From the NCBI GenBank assembly GCA_965216225.1, contig CBDCFF010000032.1:190542-254541 (forward strand): a DNA stretch of 64,000 bases, written 5' to 3'. Below the pieces are notes generated by a model. The model was not told the origin of the DNA. It did no database searches and saw only the letters and a program-made list of their open reading frames with translations. Positions 17,703 to 26,832 of this stretch are shown in pieces. Position numbers and translations under genes: made by a program. Source of the DNA: 3107 sp965216225 (GTDB taxonomy: Bacteria > Pseudomonadota > Alphaproteobacteria > Rhodobacterales > Rhodobacteraceae). Position 1 is the first letter of the stretch. The number at the start of each line of letters is the position of its first letter.

Positions 17703-18212
17703 ATGGCATGTCCGGCACTTCACCATTTCTGCTCATGAACGAAACGGGGCCCGCCTGCCTGAGCAACCGAGCCCCGCCGTCAGAATGCTGCCGCGCCTAT
17801 GCACCTGTGGCGGATGGATACACCGCATCGCCCTGAATGGCAACCATATGTTGCGTGGCGTGTCGAAGAAACCTCAATATTTTTGAAATTCTTCAATATA
17901 TGGTGGTTCCCGGTGATTCGTTTTCGCATCGGCTTGCGGCATCTTCCAGGGCTTTGCCTGTATTCGCCGGCCATGACACGGGCCGGATGGCGGCGCCTGC
18001 GCCTGCGCCTTTCGCCACACCCGGACGGGCAATACCCATCATCGCGCCGCATTGCCAAAGCTGCAATGGCGCATGAATCGCCACATCAATAGTTGGCCGA
18101 AGCCCTTGACTATTGAACGCCTGCTCTGTTCCATGCAGAAAGGAGGTGGCGACTGCGACGATTGGCGATGGAGACCGAACCCTATGAGATGCGACGTATA
18201 TGGAGGATGGAA
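17703..18212. other. Gene-free stretch upstream of the DUF2236 gene
   Basis: About 500 bp without a convincing gene. It contains AT-rich DNA around 17870-17905. Two SD-like sequences occur: AAGGAGG near 18139-18146, not followed by a usable in-frame start at normal spacing, and GGAGG at 18202-18206, which serves the next gene. Confidence 0.5.
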
Positions 18213-19631
18213 ATGCGCTTTCCCCAGCTCTTTGTGACACGCCCGGCACATGATCCGGCCGCCGCGCCGCGCACCATTGTCCATGGCGCGGCGATGGTTC
18301 CTGCGGTGCCCCAGAGCGCCGCAGCCATGGTTTCGGTCCCGCCGCAACCGCAGAACGCAAGAGGCGACGCGTCCCCTGCGTCGGACACGGTTGTGTACCC
18401 GAACCTTTCCGGGAGGAACGGAAACAGTGGCAACACGGGGGCGGGAAGCGGCATCAATGTTCCCTCGGCTTACATGGAAGGCTACGAAAAGGCCCGGGCA
18501 AGGGATCCCGAGATGGCGGATGCGTACATCCTCCACACCACAATCGGCGACCCTCTGGCGGACCGCGTGATCGAGGAACTGGCTTGCGTGATCGCGGAAG
18601 GAAAAGGACGGGAACACGGGATCATCAATACTGCGCTGAATAATTATGACAACCCTTCGGCAATCGTCCCGGAGTCGTTGCGGGATCTCGTTGCCGCGAC
18701 TGTGACCGTTCCGCCATGGTTCGACGAAGAGACAGCCATGGTCGCAACCCGGGCCTTCCTTCGAAATCCGGCACAGGTCCTGGCCGGGCTGGCGACGGCT
18801 GCGATCGTGGAAGGATTTTCCGTGCTGATTGCCAAGTCCTTCCGCATCAGGGGCCGTCTCATCGATAGCGGCTCCCGGCGGCTCAAGTCAAACAACCTGC
18901 AACTTTTTGAACAGTTCCTGCCCGGCGGGATGATACCCGGTGGTGACGCATGGAGGCTGAACCTTCGTATCCGCCTTATTCACGCCCAGGCGCGGTGCCT
19001 GATCAGGGTTTCGGACGAATGGGACGAGGCGGAATGCGGGCTTCCGCTGAGCGCCGCGCACATGCTTCTGGGGGCGGCGAGTTTCTCCGGGCGTCTCATG
19101 CAGCATGTGCAACGCCTTGGCGGCGAGTTCAGCAGCGAAGAGCGAGAGGCGTATGTCCATGTCTGGAAATATTCCGGGTGGCAGATGGGAGTGCCCGAGA
19201 CCATCCTGTTTCACGACGAGGCATCGTCAGTCAGGGCCTATGAGATCGGGGTGCTCTGCGAACCGCCGCCGGGTGACGACTCGATCATCATGGCGAACAG
19301 CATCCTCAACAGCACGCCGCTGATCCTGAATATCACCGAGCCCGCAGCGCGCCGCAGGGAAGTGGGCCGGTACTATCAGATTTCCCGGGAACTGATCGGC
19401 AACGAAATGGCCGATCAGCTCAGGTTTCCCCCCGCAAAGAGAATACCGATTCTGCCGCTGATTGCCTTCAAATACCGCGCGATGCGCAGGCTGGCGAAGT
19501 ATCTGCCATTCTTTTTCAGATACAATCTCAAGGAATTCAATATCCTGCTGAATGTATCGAATCTGGGAAAATTTAGTCATTCCTATCGCTTGCCATCCTC
19601 CCTTTACGACGACGATTCGCAGAAATGGTGA
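18213..19631 (+). CDS. DUF2236 / MpaB-type oxygenase-family protein
   Basis: 472 residues from the ATG at 18213, chosen because GGAGG lies 6 nt upstream; an earlier TTG/ATG around 18162-18168 has poor spacing. After a ~75-residue Ala/Pro/Gly-rich N-terminus, the DUF2236 pattern appears: 'TTIGDPLADRVIEEL', 'VPPWFDEE', 'GFSVLIAKSFRIRGRL', 'AWRLNLRIRLIHAQAR', 'EWDEAECGLPLSAAHML' and 'WKYSGWQMGVPETIL'. Relatives include fungal MpaB and the rubber oxygenase Lcp, which use heme or metal centres; His in 'RLIHAQ' is the likely ligand. The substrate here is unknown. No signal peptide is seen. It stands alone. Confidence 0.8.
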   Translation: MRFPQLFVTRPAHDPAAAPRTIVHGAAMVPAVPQSAAAMVSVPPQPQNARGDASPASDTVVYPNLSGRNGNSGNTGAGSGINVPSAYMEGYEKARARDPEMADAYILHTTIGDPLADRVIEELACVIAEGKGREHGIINTALNNYDNPSAIVPESLRDLVAATVTVPPWFDEETAMVATRAFLRNPAQVLAGLATAAIVEGFSVLIAKSFRIRGRLIDSGSRRLKSNNLQLFEQFLPGGMIPGGDAWRLNLRIRLIHAQARCLIRVSDEWDEAECGLPLSAAHMLLGAASFSGRLMQHVQRLGGEFSSEEREAYVHVWKYSGWQMGVPETILFHDEASSVRAYEIGVLCEPPPGDDSIIMANSILNSTPLILNITEPAARRREVGRYYQISRELIGNEMADQLRFPPAKRIPILPLIAFKYRAMRRLAKYLPFFFRYNLKEFNILLNVSNLGKFSHSYRLPSSLYDDDSQKW

Positions 19632-19923
19632 ATGGGCGGATTTTCAGGCGGCAACGCGGCTGCGCCCGTGCCGGGCTTGCGCCGAAGGATTTCGACCATA
19701 TCGAGGCCCAGGTGACTGCATCAAAGGGAACGCCATCGCAGACGCCATCGGTAACACGGAGGAAGCCGCCCCTGCATTGCCGGTCTGCGTCACCGGGTAT
19801 TGTTCCCCGATCCATCCGGTCCGTCTGCGCAAGGGGCGGCGTGTGCTCATTCATTCGGCGACGCGAAGGCGTTGCGCCCGATGACGACCGGGGGGCCGCA
19901 TCGGAGAGCAAACCGCCCTGCCT

Positions 19924-20245
19924 GATGCCCTGCCTGTATATCCCGAACATCCTCCCGGCTGTTGGCGCGCCGGATTTGCCCTTGAAATCGCGGGCGTGGA
20001 TCACCTTGTCCCGGATGACCCCGAGGAGATTTTTCCGTCGTTCCTGCGCGGCCTGAAAAACGGCTGTGCGAAGGCGATGTATCGCGAGTTGCGAAAGCCG
20101 GACGTTACCTTTGCTTCCATTCCCCGGCGCGACCTCATCGACATGAAGGGTTATCGCCCCATGTGCGTGCAGTTTTCCCGTGGTGGCCCGTTCGATTGCG
20201 CGTTTTGCGGCATCACGAAACTTTACGGCCGCATTCCCGGAACCG
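19924..20245 (+). pseudogene. B12-binding radical SAM protein, internal relic
   Basis: One open frame joins an N-terminal scrap, 'ALPVYPEHPPGCWRAGFALEIAG', directly to a central piece, 'VDHLVPDDPEEIFPSFLRGL' through 'LIDMKGYRPMCVQFSRGGPFDCAFCGITKLYGRIPGT'. Family members read CVQFSRGCPFDCEFCDI: the first cluster cysteine is Gly here, and more than 50 residues between the two pieces, plus the whole C-terminus, are missing. The protein cannot bind its 4Fe-4S cluster normally. The 290 bp upstream of it (19632-19923) hold nothing recognisable. Confidence 0.72.
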
Positions 20246-20420
20246 GTTCGGTCGCAGGAAGATCGGCGCAGCCTTCCTGCGCCGCCTCCGGCAGATCAAT
20301 GACCGGACCCTTTGCGGAGGTCTGCGCCGATGCCGCAGGCGGGGCAAGCGGCACGGCGGTCAGGCAGGCCACTGTCAATGCCCTCTGGAAACCGGCGCGA
20401 AAACGGGTTATCTGGTAAGG
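20246..20420 (-). pseudogene. Fragment of a secreted protein gene (signal-peptide end only)
   Basis: The reverse strand codes for a convincing signal peptide, 'RALTVACLTAVPLAPPAASA' followed by 'QTSAKGPVIDLPEAAQEGC', then runs into the radical SAM relic. No good ATG is present and the mature protein is lost. Identity unknown. Confidence 0.35.
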
Positions 20421-20444
20421 CAGGATCGCAAGGAGACACCGCCC

Positions 20445-20822
20445 GTGGCCGACACGGCGTTCAACACGATCGCGGAAGTGCAGCGCCTGCGCGATGCGGG
20501 GTTCGCTCAGGCCCAAGCCGAGGCGATCACGCTGTCGATCCATGCCGGCGTCACCGGCGGCGTTGCCACCAAGGCCGATCTTGGCGGGCTGAGGGCCGAT
20601 CTCGGGAAGCAGGGCGCGGAATTGCACGGCGAGATTGCGGCGCTGGATGCGAAGATCGAAAAGCAGGGCGCGGCGCTGGACGCAAAGATTGACAAACAGG
20701 GCGCGGTGCTGGAGGCGAATATCTCCGTCGCGAAGTTCGATCTCACCTGGCGTCTGCTGGGCGGCATTGCCGTTCTGAACGGTATGCTCCTCGCGGCAAT
20801 GCGCCTGTTGCCTCCGGGCTGA
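20445..20822 (+). CDS. Small coiled-coil membrane protein, DUF1640-like
   Basis: 125 residues from a GTG with AAGGAGA 8 nt upstream. The N-terminus 'FNTIAEVQRLRDAGFAQAQAEAI' and the following 'ATKADLGGLRADLGKQ' resemble the bacterial DUF1640/CCDC90-like family. A heptad coiled coil contains three near-repeats (AALDAKIEKQG, AALDAKIDKQG, AVLEANIS). One C-terminal membrane helix follows, 'LLGGIAVLNGMLLAAMRLL'. It is likely an inner-membrane-anchored oligomer. Function unknown. Confidence 0.75.
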   Translation: MADTAFNTIAEVQRLRDAGFAQAQAEAITLSIHAGVTGGVATKADLGGLRADLGKQGAELHGEIAALDAKIEKQGAALDAKIDKQGAVLEANISVAKFDLTWRLLGGIAVLNGMLLAAMRLLPPG

Positions 20823-21274
20823 GCTGCCCGCGCCCCGTATCGACCGCCCGCCGCGCCTGCATGTGCCCGAATCGTGATCCCGGAACCAGCCCTCCTGCGA
20901 GTTGTACCAGACGATCTCGCCGGTATCGGCATCGTAATCCGGGATCAGCCAGCCTGCCGTCTTCGCTGGCCCCCGACCCGATCACCCGCGAAGTGCCGGA
21001 GACGATGCCGGCCACCTGCGGGCATTCCTTGCGCGACATCCGCGACCGGGCGTTGCTGATGACCGCATGGGCCTCTCGGCCCCTGCTTTTGCGGCCGGGC
21101 GCAATGACATTCCAGCGCCGAGCGCCGCGCCCGGCGACGGAACGATCCTGAAATCGAGGCTGTCCGGGCTTTTGGTCGCCGGGAACTTTGCGGCGTTGTG
21201 GTGAAGGATCGACAGCGGCAGGCTGCTGCCTTGCGGCTGCCCCGGCCCATCGGATCGTCCTGCGCTCAACAGTG
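20823..21274 (-). other. Decayed coding remnant, unidentified
   Basis: No intact gene. The reverse strand shows protein-like stretches in different frames: 'EAHAVISNARSRMSRKECPQ' followed by 'VAGIVSGTSRVIGSGASED', and after a frame change 'GWLIPDYDADTGEIVWYNSQ'. These look like parts of one former gene with a frameshift near 20960. I do not recognise the family. Confidence 0.4.
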
Positions 21275-23053
21275 CTACAATGGCCAAAAGAGCGGAATAA
21301 GCGCCGACGCCAGCAGGCCGACGCTCAGGTTCAGCGGCACCCCGACCTTCATGAAATCGGTGAACCGATAGCCGCCGGGGCCATAGACCATCATGTTCGT
21401 CTGATAGCTGATCGGCGTTGCAAAAGTGGCGCTGGCGGCGATCATCACCGCGATCACCAGCGGCCGCGGATCGACGCCCAGCGGAATCGCCAGCCCGATC
21501 GCCACCGGCGTCAGCACCACCGCGACCGCATGGTTGATCAGTTCCGACAGCACCGAGGTCAGCAGGTAGATCGCCCAGACGATGAAGAAGGGCGGCAATC
21601 CGGCAATCCGGGGCGCGATGTTTTCGACGATCAGTTCGATTGCGCCGGAGGTCTCCAGCGCGGTGGCGACGGCCAGCATGGCGAAGATCAGCGCAAGCAG
21701 ACGCCCGTCCACAAAGGCAAACGCCTCCTCGGAGTCGATACAGCGGGTCAGAAAGACCGTCGCCATGGCCAGCACCGCCAGCAGCAGGATCGGCGCCACG
21801 CCCAGCCCGGCCAGCGCGACGATCCCGGCCAGCGCCGCAATGGCGATGGGTGTGTGGCTGCGGCGATAGGCGCGCTCCGTCGGTTTCGACACATCGACCA
21901 TGTCCATATCGGCGGCAAGGCGCTGGATGTCGGTGGGCGCGCCTTCCAGCAGCAGCGTGTCGCCGATGCGGACCATCAGATCGTCCAGCTTGCGCCCGAT
22001 ATTCTGGTTCCGCCGATGCACCGCCAGCGGATAGACCCCGTAGCGGCGGCGCAGACGCAGGGATCCCAGGGATCGGCCGATCATCTTGCAGCCCGGCGAG
22101 ATAAGCACCTCCACGGTCGATGTCCGGACCGAACCGAGCTTGTCAACCATCCGCACGTCCCGCGACCGCTGCAAACCCAGAAGCTCGGTCATCTGCGAGC
22201 GCAGGACGACGCGGTCGCCGACCTCCAGCGATACCCCTGCCAGATCGCGGCGCAAGGAGGCATCGCCGCGCAGCACGTCGATCAGCCGCACGCCATCCCG
22301 GCGAAAGAGGTCGATCCGGGTGACTTCCTGACCGATCAGTTCGCTGTCCTCGGGGATCGCCACCTCGGTAAAGAACTTCATCGGCTTCTTGTCCGACAGC
22401 ATGGTCGCCATGCTGTCCCGGTCGGGCAACAGGCGCGGCGCCACGAAACGCAGATAGATCGCGCCCCAGGCGACGAGGAAGACGGCCAGCGGCGTGATCT
22501 CGAAAATCGTGAACGGCTCCAGCCCGCGCGTGCGGGCCACGCCGGCGACCAGAAGGTTGGTCGAAGTGCCGATCAGCGTCAGCGTCCCGCCGAGGATGGC
22601 GGCGTAGGAAAGCGGGATCAGCAATTTGCTGGCCGACATCCCCAGCTTGCGGGACAGTTGAACGAATACCGGAATCATCACGACGACGACGGGCGTGTTG
22701 TTCACAAAGGCAGAGGCGACAATGACAAAACCCATCAACGCGCCGATTGCCACGCCGGGCCGGGTGTCGGCCTGGGATTCGGCCAGCCGGGTAAACCATT
22801 CCAGTGCTCCGGTCCGCACCAGTGCGCCCATGACGACGAACATCGCGGCGATGGTCCAGGGGGCGGGGTTCGACAGGATGTGCAGGGCTTCGTCATAGGG
22901 CAGAAGACCGGTCATCAGCATCGCGGCGGCCCCGGCGATGGCGATCACTTCTGCGGGGTAGGCTTCGCGCATGAACAGTGCGAACATGACCGCGACAAGG
23001 GCCAGCGCCAGAACCGGCGCGCCGTTCGGCGGCAGCCAGGAAATAAGGTCCAT
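21275..23053 (-). CDS. SLC13-family transporter with two TrkA-C (RCK_C) domains
   Basis: 592-residue inner-membrane anion/Na+ symporter-type permease. Hydrophobic helices occupy residues 10-180 and 395-590. Between them, two cytosolic RCK_C-like domains ('SELIGQEVTRIDLFRRDGVRLIDVLRGD' and 'CKMIGRSLGSLRLRRRYGVYPLAV') each include the 'VGDRVVLRSQ / IGDTLLLEG' strand. 'FVNNTPVVVVMIPVF' and 'LTLIGTSTNLLVAGVA' are the paired SNT-type substrate motifs. Likely substrates are sulfate or dicarboxylates; not decidable. The gene is monocistronic, with a start 50 bp inside a gene-free stretch. Confidence 0.88.
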   Translation of the reverse strand: MDLISWLPPNGAPVLALALVAVMFALFMREAYPAEVIAIAGAAAMLMTGLLPYDEALHILSNPAPWTIAAMFVVMGALVRTGALEWFTRLAESQADTRPGVAIGALMGFVIVASAFVNNTPVVVVMIPVFVQLSRKLGMSASKLLIPLSYAAILGGTLTLIGTSTNLLVAGVARTRGLEPFTIFEITPLAVFLVAWGAIYLRFVAPRLLPDRDSMATMLSDKKPMKFFTEVAIPEDSELIGQEVTRIDLFRRDGVRLIDVLRGDASLRRDLAGVSLEVGDRVVLRSQMTELLGLQRSRDVRMVDKLGSVRTSTVEVLISPGCKMIGRSLGSLRLRRRYGVYPLAVHRRNQNIGRKLDDLMVRIGDTLLLEGAPTDIQRLAADMDMVDVSKPTERAYRRSHTPIAIAALAGIVALAGLGVAPILLLAVLAMATVFLTRCIDSEEAFAFVDGRLLALIFAMLAVATALETSGAIELIVENIAPRIAGLPPFFIVWAIYLLTSVLSELINHAVAVVLTPVAIGLAIPLGVDPRPLVIAVMIAASATFATPISYQTNMMVYGPGGYRFTDFMKVGVPLNLSVGLLASALIPLFWPL

Positions 23054-23579
23054 CGGTTCCCGTACCTTCCATCGCCAGGGCGAAGCGTTATCAAGGCGAG
23101 GATAGCGGAAGCGACAGGAAAATAAAGAGCGTACTGCATGAGGGTCCGGGCAGGCAGGCAGGGCGGCATGGCCCCGGAGATCGGCCTCCGGCGGATGTCC
23201 TTCCGGCCTTTTGGTCCCTTTGGCAACCGGAGTCGTCCTCGTCGGGATGCTGACATTTCACCTTGCCGAATATTTGCGGTTTGCAGCATGAACACCGTAT
23301 TCAGGGCGGACAAGGATTTCATCTGTCAGAATGGCCGTGAAACCCGTTTCCGTTCTTGTGTGGAAACCTCGGACCGACCCGCCGCCCGGATGCCGCATCG
23401 CTTGACTTCGCCGCGCACACGCTCTAAAGCCGCACCCAAATCCGGGAGTCCGTCGATGCTTCCGGTCCCGCCCGGCCGGGATCGCCCCCCGTCAGCGAGT
23501 TTCGCCCGCGGGGCCATCGGGCATTCGGGCGTCGGGGTTCGTCTCCGGTATGTGAAAACAGGGCGAAGGAGCCGGGAGC
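23054..23579. other. Intergenic region with candidate ffh promoter
   Basis: 525 bp between divergent genes with no convincing gene. A possible sigma-70-type promoter for ffh is TTGACT at 23402-23407 and TCTAAA at 23423-23428 (15-bp spacing), about 150 bp upstream of the start. Assigned by eye only. Confidence 0.35.
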
Positions 23580-25079
23580 ATGTTTGAAAATCTGTCCGAA
23601 CGCCTCTCCGGCGTCCTTGACCGGCTGACGAAACAGGGCGCGCTTCGCGAAGAGGACGTGAAAACCGCGCTCCGCGAAGTGCGTGTGGCATTGCTGGAGG
23701 CCGACGTGTCCCTGCCCGTCGCCCGCGATTTCGTGAAGGCGGTGCAGGACAAGGCCACCGGCCAAGCGGTAACCAGATCGGTGACGCCGGGCCAGCAGGT
23801 CGTCAAGATCGTTCATGACGAGCTTGTTCATGTGCTGGCAGGCGATGAATCCCGGATCGGCACGCTGAAAATCGACAACCCGCCCGCGCCGGTCCTGATG
23901 GTCGGCCTGCAAGGTTCCGGCAAGACCACCACCACCGCCAAGCTCGCCAGACGGCTGAAGGAAAAGAACGGCAAGCGCGTCCTGATGGCCTCGCTCGACG
24001 TTTCCCGCCCGGCGGCGCAGGATCAGCTTGCGATCCTCGGCGCCCAGGTCGGTGTCGATACGCTGCCGGTCGTCAGGGGCCAGTCCGCCGTGGACATCGC
24101 CAGGCGCGCCAGACAGCAGGCGACGCTGGGCGGCTATGATGTCTACATGCTCGACACCGCCGGGCGGCTTCATATCGACGATGTGCTGATGCAGGAGGTC
24201 GAGGATATCCGCAATGTCGTGACGCCGCGCGAAACCCTTCTTGTCGTCGATGGCCTTACCGGTCAGGACGCGGTGAATGTGGCCGGGGAATTTGACGGCA
24301 GGATCGGCATCTCGGGCGTTGTCCTCACCCGGATGGACGGCGACGGGCGCGGCGGCGCGGCGCTGTCGATGCGCGCGATCACCGGCAAGCCGATCAAATT
24401 CGTGGGCCTTGGCGAGAAAATGGACGCCATCGAGGAGTTCCACCCGGAACGGATCGCGGGGCGTATCCTCGGGATGGGCGATATTGTTTCGCTCGTCGAA
24501 AAGGCGCAGGAAACCATCGAGGCCGAACAGGCCGAGCGCATGATGAGGCGCTTCCAGAAAGGTCAGTTCAACATGAACGACCTGAAGACGCAGCTTGAAC
24601 AGATGCTGAAGATGGGTGGCATGGAGGGCCTGATGGGCATGATGCCGGGGATGCGGAAAATGGCCGTCCGGGCCGAAACCGTCGGCATGGATGACGGGGC
24701 GGTCAGACACCTGATCGCGCTCATCGGGTCCATGACAAGGCATGAGCGTGCCAATCCGCGTATCTTACAGGCCAGCCGCAAGAAGCGCATCGCCGCAGGT
24801 GCGGGCATGGAGGTCAGCGAGCTCAACAGGCTTCTAAAAATGCAGCGCCAGATGTCCGACATGATGAAGAAAATGGGCAGGATGGGCAAGGGCGGGATGC
24901 TGAAACAGGCCATGCGCGGCATGTTCGGCAACGGCGGTCCCCCCGGCCCGGACGCCGGGGCAGTGGAGGCCGCCGCCCGGCATCCGGGCGGCAAGCTGCC
25001 CGGCGGTCTTTCCGGTCTTGGCGGCGGCGCGCTGCCCGACGGTCTTGGCGGTCTTGGCGGTTTCGGGAAGAAGAAATGA
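23580..25079 (+). CDS. ffh: Signal recognition particle protein
   Basis: SRP54 homologue, 499 residues. It binds signal peptides and 4.5S RNA and docks with FtsY. An N domain (1-85) leads into the GTPase G domain with P-loop 'GLQGSGKTTTTAKLARRL', 'DTAGRLHIDD' and 'TRMDGDGRGGAAL'. The methionine-rich M domain follows ('MLKMGGMEGLMGMMPGMRKM', 'MQRQMSDMMKKMGRMGKGGM'). The glycine-rich tail is usual in this group. It opens a forward operon with chorismate mutase and the ribosomal genes. Confidence 0.97.
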   Translation: MFENLSERLSGVLDRLTKQGALREEDVKTALREVRVALLEADVSLPVARDFVKAVQDKATGQAVTRSVTPGQQVVKIVHDELVHVLAGDESRIGTLKIDNPPAPVLMVGLQGSGKTTTTAKLARRLKEKNGKRVLMASLDVSRPAAQDQLAILGAQVGVDTLPVVRGQSAVDIARRARQQATLGGYDVYMLDTAGRLHIDDVLMQEVEDIRNVVTPRETLLVVDGLTGQDAVNVAGEFDGRIGISGVVLTRMDGDGRGGAALSMRAITGKPIKFVGLGEKMDAIEEFHPERIAGRILGMGDIVSLVEKAQETIEAEQAERMMRRFQKGQFNMNDLKTQLEQMLKMGGMEGLMGMMPGMRKMAVRAETVGMDDGAVRHLIALIGSMTRHERANPRILQASRKKRIAAGAGMEVSELNRLLKMQRQMSDMMKKMGRMGKGGMLKQAMRGMFGNGGPPGPDAGAVEAAARHPGGKLPGGLSGLGGGALPDGLGGLGGFGKKK

Positions 25080-25094
25080 TGGCGCCGCGCGTGA

Positions 25095-25240
25095 CTTCGG
25101 GTTCGGCGTTCTCGGGCTCTCCAGCCTGGTCAGCCATGTGGACCCGGCGAATGCCCGCGCTGGCCCGGCGTCCGGGTGCGACCCGCGACCCGGAACTACC
25201 GGATGGTTCCATCGTCTTTCGCCATCCGCCACTGGGGGCC
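25095..25240 (+). pseudogene. GNAT acetyltransferase, C-terminal relic
   Basis: In one frame 'FGFGVLGLSSLVSHVDPANAR' and, after a frame change, 'ALARRPGATRDPELPDGSIVFRHPP' form the usual C-terminal end of a RimJ-type GNAT protein (LGxxSLVSYIDPxNxRSxALAERLGA...VYRHP). Everything upstream is deleted up to the ffh stop. The chorismate mutase gene follows. Confidence 0.6.
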
Positions 25241-25293
25241 GGGTGATGCCCGGAACAGACCGACGCGAAACACATGCCCACCGGGGGGGCGAA

Positions 25294-25590
25294 ATGTCTG
25301 ACCACACCACCCGCGCCGCAGAACTGCTGAAGGAACACCGCGAGTCGATCGACCGGCTTGATGCGATCCTCGTCTATACACTGGCTGAACGGTTCAAGCA
25401 CACCCAGCAGGTCGGAGTGCTGAAGGCCGAACACAACCTTCCCCCGTCCGATGCGGCGCGGGAGGGAATCCAGATTGCCCGGCTCGAAGAACTGGCGCGC
25501 CGCGCCAATCTCAATCCGGGGTTTGCAAGGAAATTCCTGAATTTCATCATTCAGGAAGTCATTCACCATCATGAGAAACATCAGAAATGA
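25294..25590 (+). CDS. Chorismate mutase, AroQ class
   Basis: 98-residue all-helical enzyme that rearranges chorismate to prephenate for Phe/Tyr synthesis. The AroQ pattern is visible: 'HRESIDRLDAILVYTLAERFKHTQQVGVLKAEHNLPPSDAAREG' contains the Arg, Asp, Arg and Lys positions. C-terminal 'ARKFLNFIIQEVIHHHEKHQ' supplies the last helix. I used the ATG at 25294; the open frame extends upstream but into the GNAT relic. The gene order ffh, chorismate mutase, rpsP is common in Rhodobacteraceae. Confidence 0.9.
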   Translation: MSDHTTRAAELLKEHRESIDRLDAILVYTLAERFKHTQQVGVLKAEHNLPPSDAAREGIQIARLEELARRANLNPGFARKFLNFIIQEVIHHHEKHQK

Positions 25591-25635
25591 CGGGGGCCAC
25601 CCCCTTCGAATAGCTGGGAAACAGGAGAAGACACC

Positions 25636-26025
25636 ATGGCTATGAAAATTCGTCTCGCCCGCGGCGGCTCCAAGAAACGGCCTCACTACGCGATCGTGGC
25701 TGCCGACAGCCGTATGCCGCGCGACGGCCGTTTCGTCGAAAAACTGGGCGCCTACAACCCGCTCTTGCCCAGAGACAGCGAAGAGCGCGTCAGGATGAAC
25801 GCAGAGCGTGTCCAGTACTGGCTGGGCCAGGGCGCACAACCGACCGACCGCGTGTCGCGCTTCCTTGAAGCTGCCGGAATCGTCGGGAAAAAGGAACGCG
25901 ACAACCCGATCAGGGCCAGACCCGGCAGGAAAGCGGTTGAGCGCGCAGAGGAAAAGGCCGCCAAAGCGGCGGCCCCGGTGGAGGCAGCAGAAGCCGAAGC
26001 AGCGGCTGAAACTGCCGAAGAATAA
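25636..26025 (+). CDS. rpsP: 30S ribosomal protein S16
   Basis: 129 residues. The core 'MKIRLARGGSKKRPHYAIVAADSRMPRDGRFVEKLGAYNPL' is unmistakable. The C-terminal extension (about residues 95-129) is Ala/Glu-rich, as in alphaproteobacteria. GGAGAAGA lies upstream of the ATG. It belongs to the rpsP-rimM-trmD-rplS unit. Confidence 0.97.
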   Translation: MAMKIRLARGGSKKRPHYAIVAADSRMPRDGRFVEKLGAYNPLLPRDSEERVRMNAERVQYWLGQGAQPTDRVSRFLEAAGIVGKKERDNPIRARPGRKAVERAEEKAAKAAAPVEAAEAEAAAETAEE

Positions 26026-26042
26026 GGCGCGCGGCCCGGATC

Positions 26043-26183
26043 ATGCCCGGCTTTTCGGATCGGTTCCTGCAAGACCTTTCGTTCATCACCCATCCGCGCG
26101 GCCGGGGCATGGCCTTTCGTCGCCGCCTGCCTGAAACCCCGGCCCCGGACTTCGGGCATGTCTTCAAGAGGATGCCGTCATGA
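26043..26183 (+). CDS. Mini-ORF, 46 residues, overlaps the next mini-ORF (ATGA)
   Basis: Reads MPGFSDRFLQDLSFITHPRG and continues with a basic stretch (AFRRRLPE). It ends in a TGA that overlaps the ATG of the following small gene by 4 nt, so it may serve to carry ribosomes onward from rpsP. No known domain. No strong ribosome site of its own. Existence as a protein is uncertain. Confidence 0.4.
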   Translation: MPGFSDRFLQDLSFITHPRGRGMAFRRRLPETPAPDFGHVFKRMPS

Positions 26184-26338
26184 TTCTGGTGTTGCGTCTG
26201 CTCCGCCTGCCAATCCTGACGGGCCTTGCCTTTCCGGGCGGCATCTTCCTTGAACGCTCGAATCAACAGCAGCTTTGCGCCGGATCGGGCGGCGAGTGGA
26301 TGCAGGCGGGGTTCTGCGCCGCCGGAGGAGCGGAATGA
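26180..26338 (+). CDS. Small membrane-anchored protein, 52 residues
   Basis: Begins MILVLRLLRLPILTGLAFPG, a hydrophobic anchor or signal, followed by 'FLERSNQQQLCAGSGGEW' and a second Cys near the end. Similar short proteins with an N-terminal helix and two cysteines are common in this family of bacteria. Start and stop overlap neighbours by 4 nt (ATGA) on both sides, and the GGAGGAG for rimM lies inside its 3' end. Confidence 0.6.
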   Translation: MILVLRLLRLPILTGLAFPGGIFLERSNQQQLCAGSGGEWMQAGFCAAGGAE

Positions 26339-26832
26339 AAGACAGGGTCTGTGTCGGAGCCATCGCAGGCGCCTTTGGCGTGCGGGGCGAGGTGCGGCTG
26401 AAAAGTTTCTGCGCCGAGCCGGAAGCGATTGCCGATTACCAGCCGCTGATGTCCGAGGACGGCGCCCTGATCGCCGCCATCAAACTGACCAGCGTCACCA
26501 GAAACGGCCTGACCGCCCGTCTGACCGGCGTGACCAGCAGGGAACAGGCCGAGGCGCTGCGTGGCGCCAGGCTTTTTGTCAGCCGCGACATGCTGCCCGG
26601 CCTGCCGGATGATGAGTTCTATCATGCCGACCTGATCGGGCTGGAGGTTCTGGACACCGGCGGCAAACCGCTGGGCAAGGTCGGGGCGGTTCTGAATCAC
26701 GGGGCCTCCGACCTTCTGGAAATTCATGGGGGGGGCAACACGCTGCTGCTGCCATTCACCAGACAAACCGTGCCCACCGTCGATCTGGCCACCGGCCGGA
26801 TCATCGCCGACCCGCCGGAGGGGCTGTCCTGA
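26335..26832 (+). CDS. rimM: Ribosome maturation factor RimM
   Basis: 165 residues that assist late 30S assembly around the 16S head, binding S19. The N-terminal barrel starts 'VCVGAIAGAFGVRGEVRLKSF'. The PRC-barrel part contains 'DEFYHADLIGLEVLDTGGKPLG', 'NHGASDLLEI' and 'LLLPFTRQTVPTVDL'. GGAGGAG is 4-10 nt upstream of the ATG. It overlaps mini-ORFs at both ends. Confidence 0.95.
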   Translation: MKDRVCVGAIAGAFGVRGEVRLKSFCAEPEAIADYQPLMSEDGALIAAIKLTSVTRNGLTARLTGVTSREQAEALRGARLFVSRDMLPGLPDDEFYHADLIGLEVLDTGGKPLGKVGAVLNHGASDLLEIHGGGNTLLLPFTRQTVPTVDLATGRIIADPPEGLS

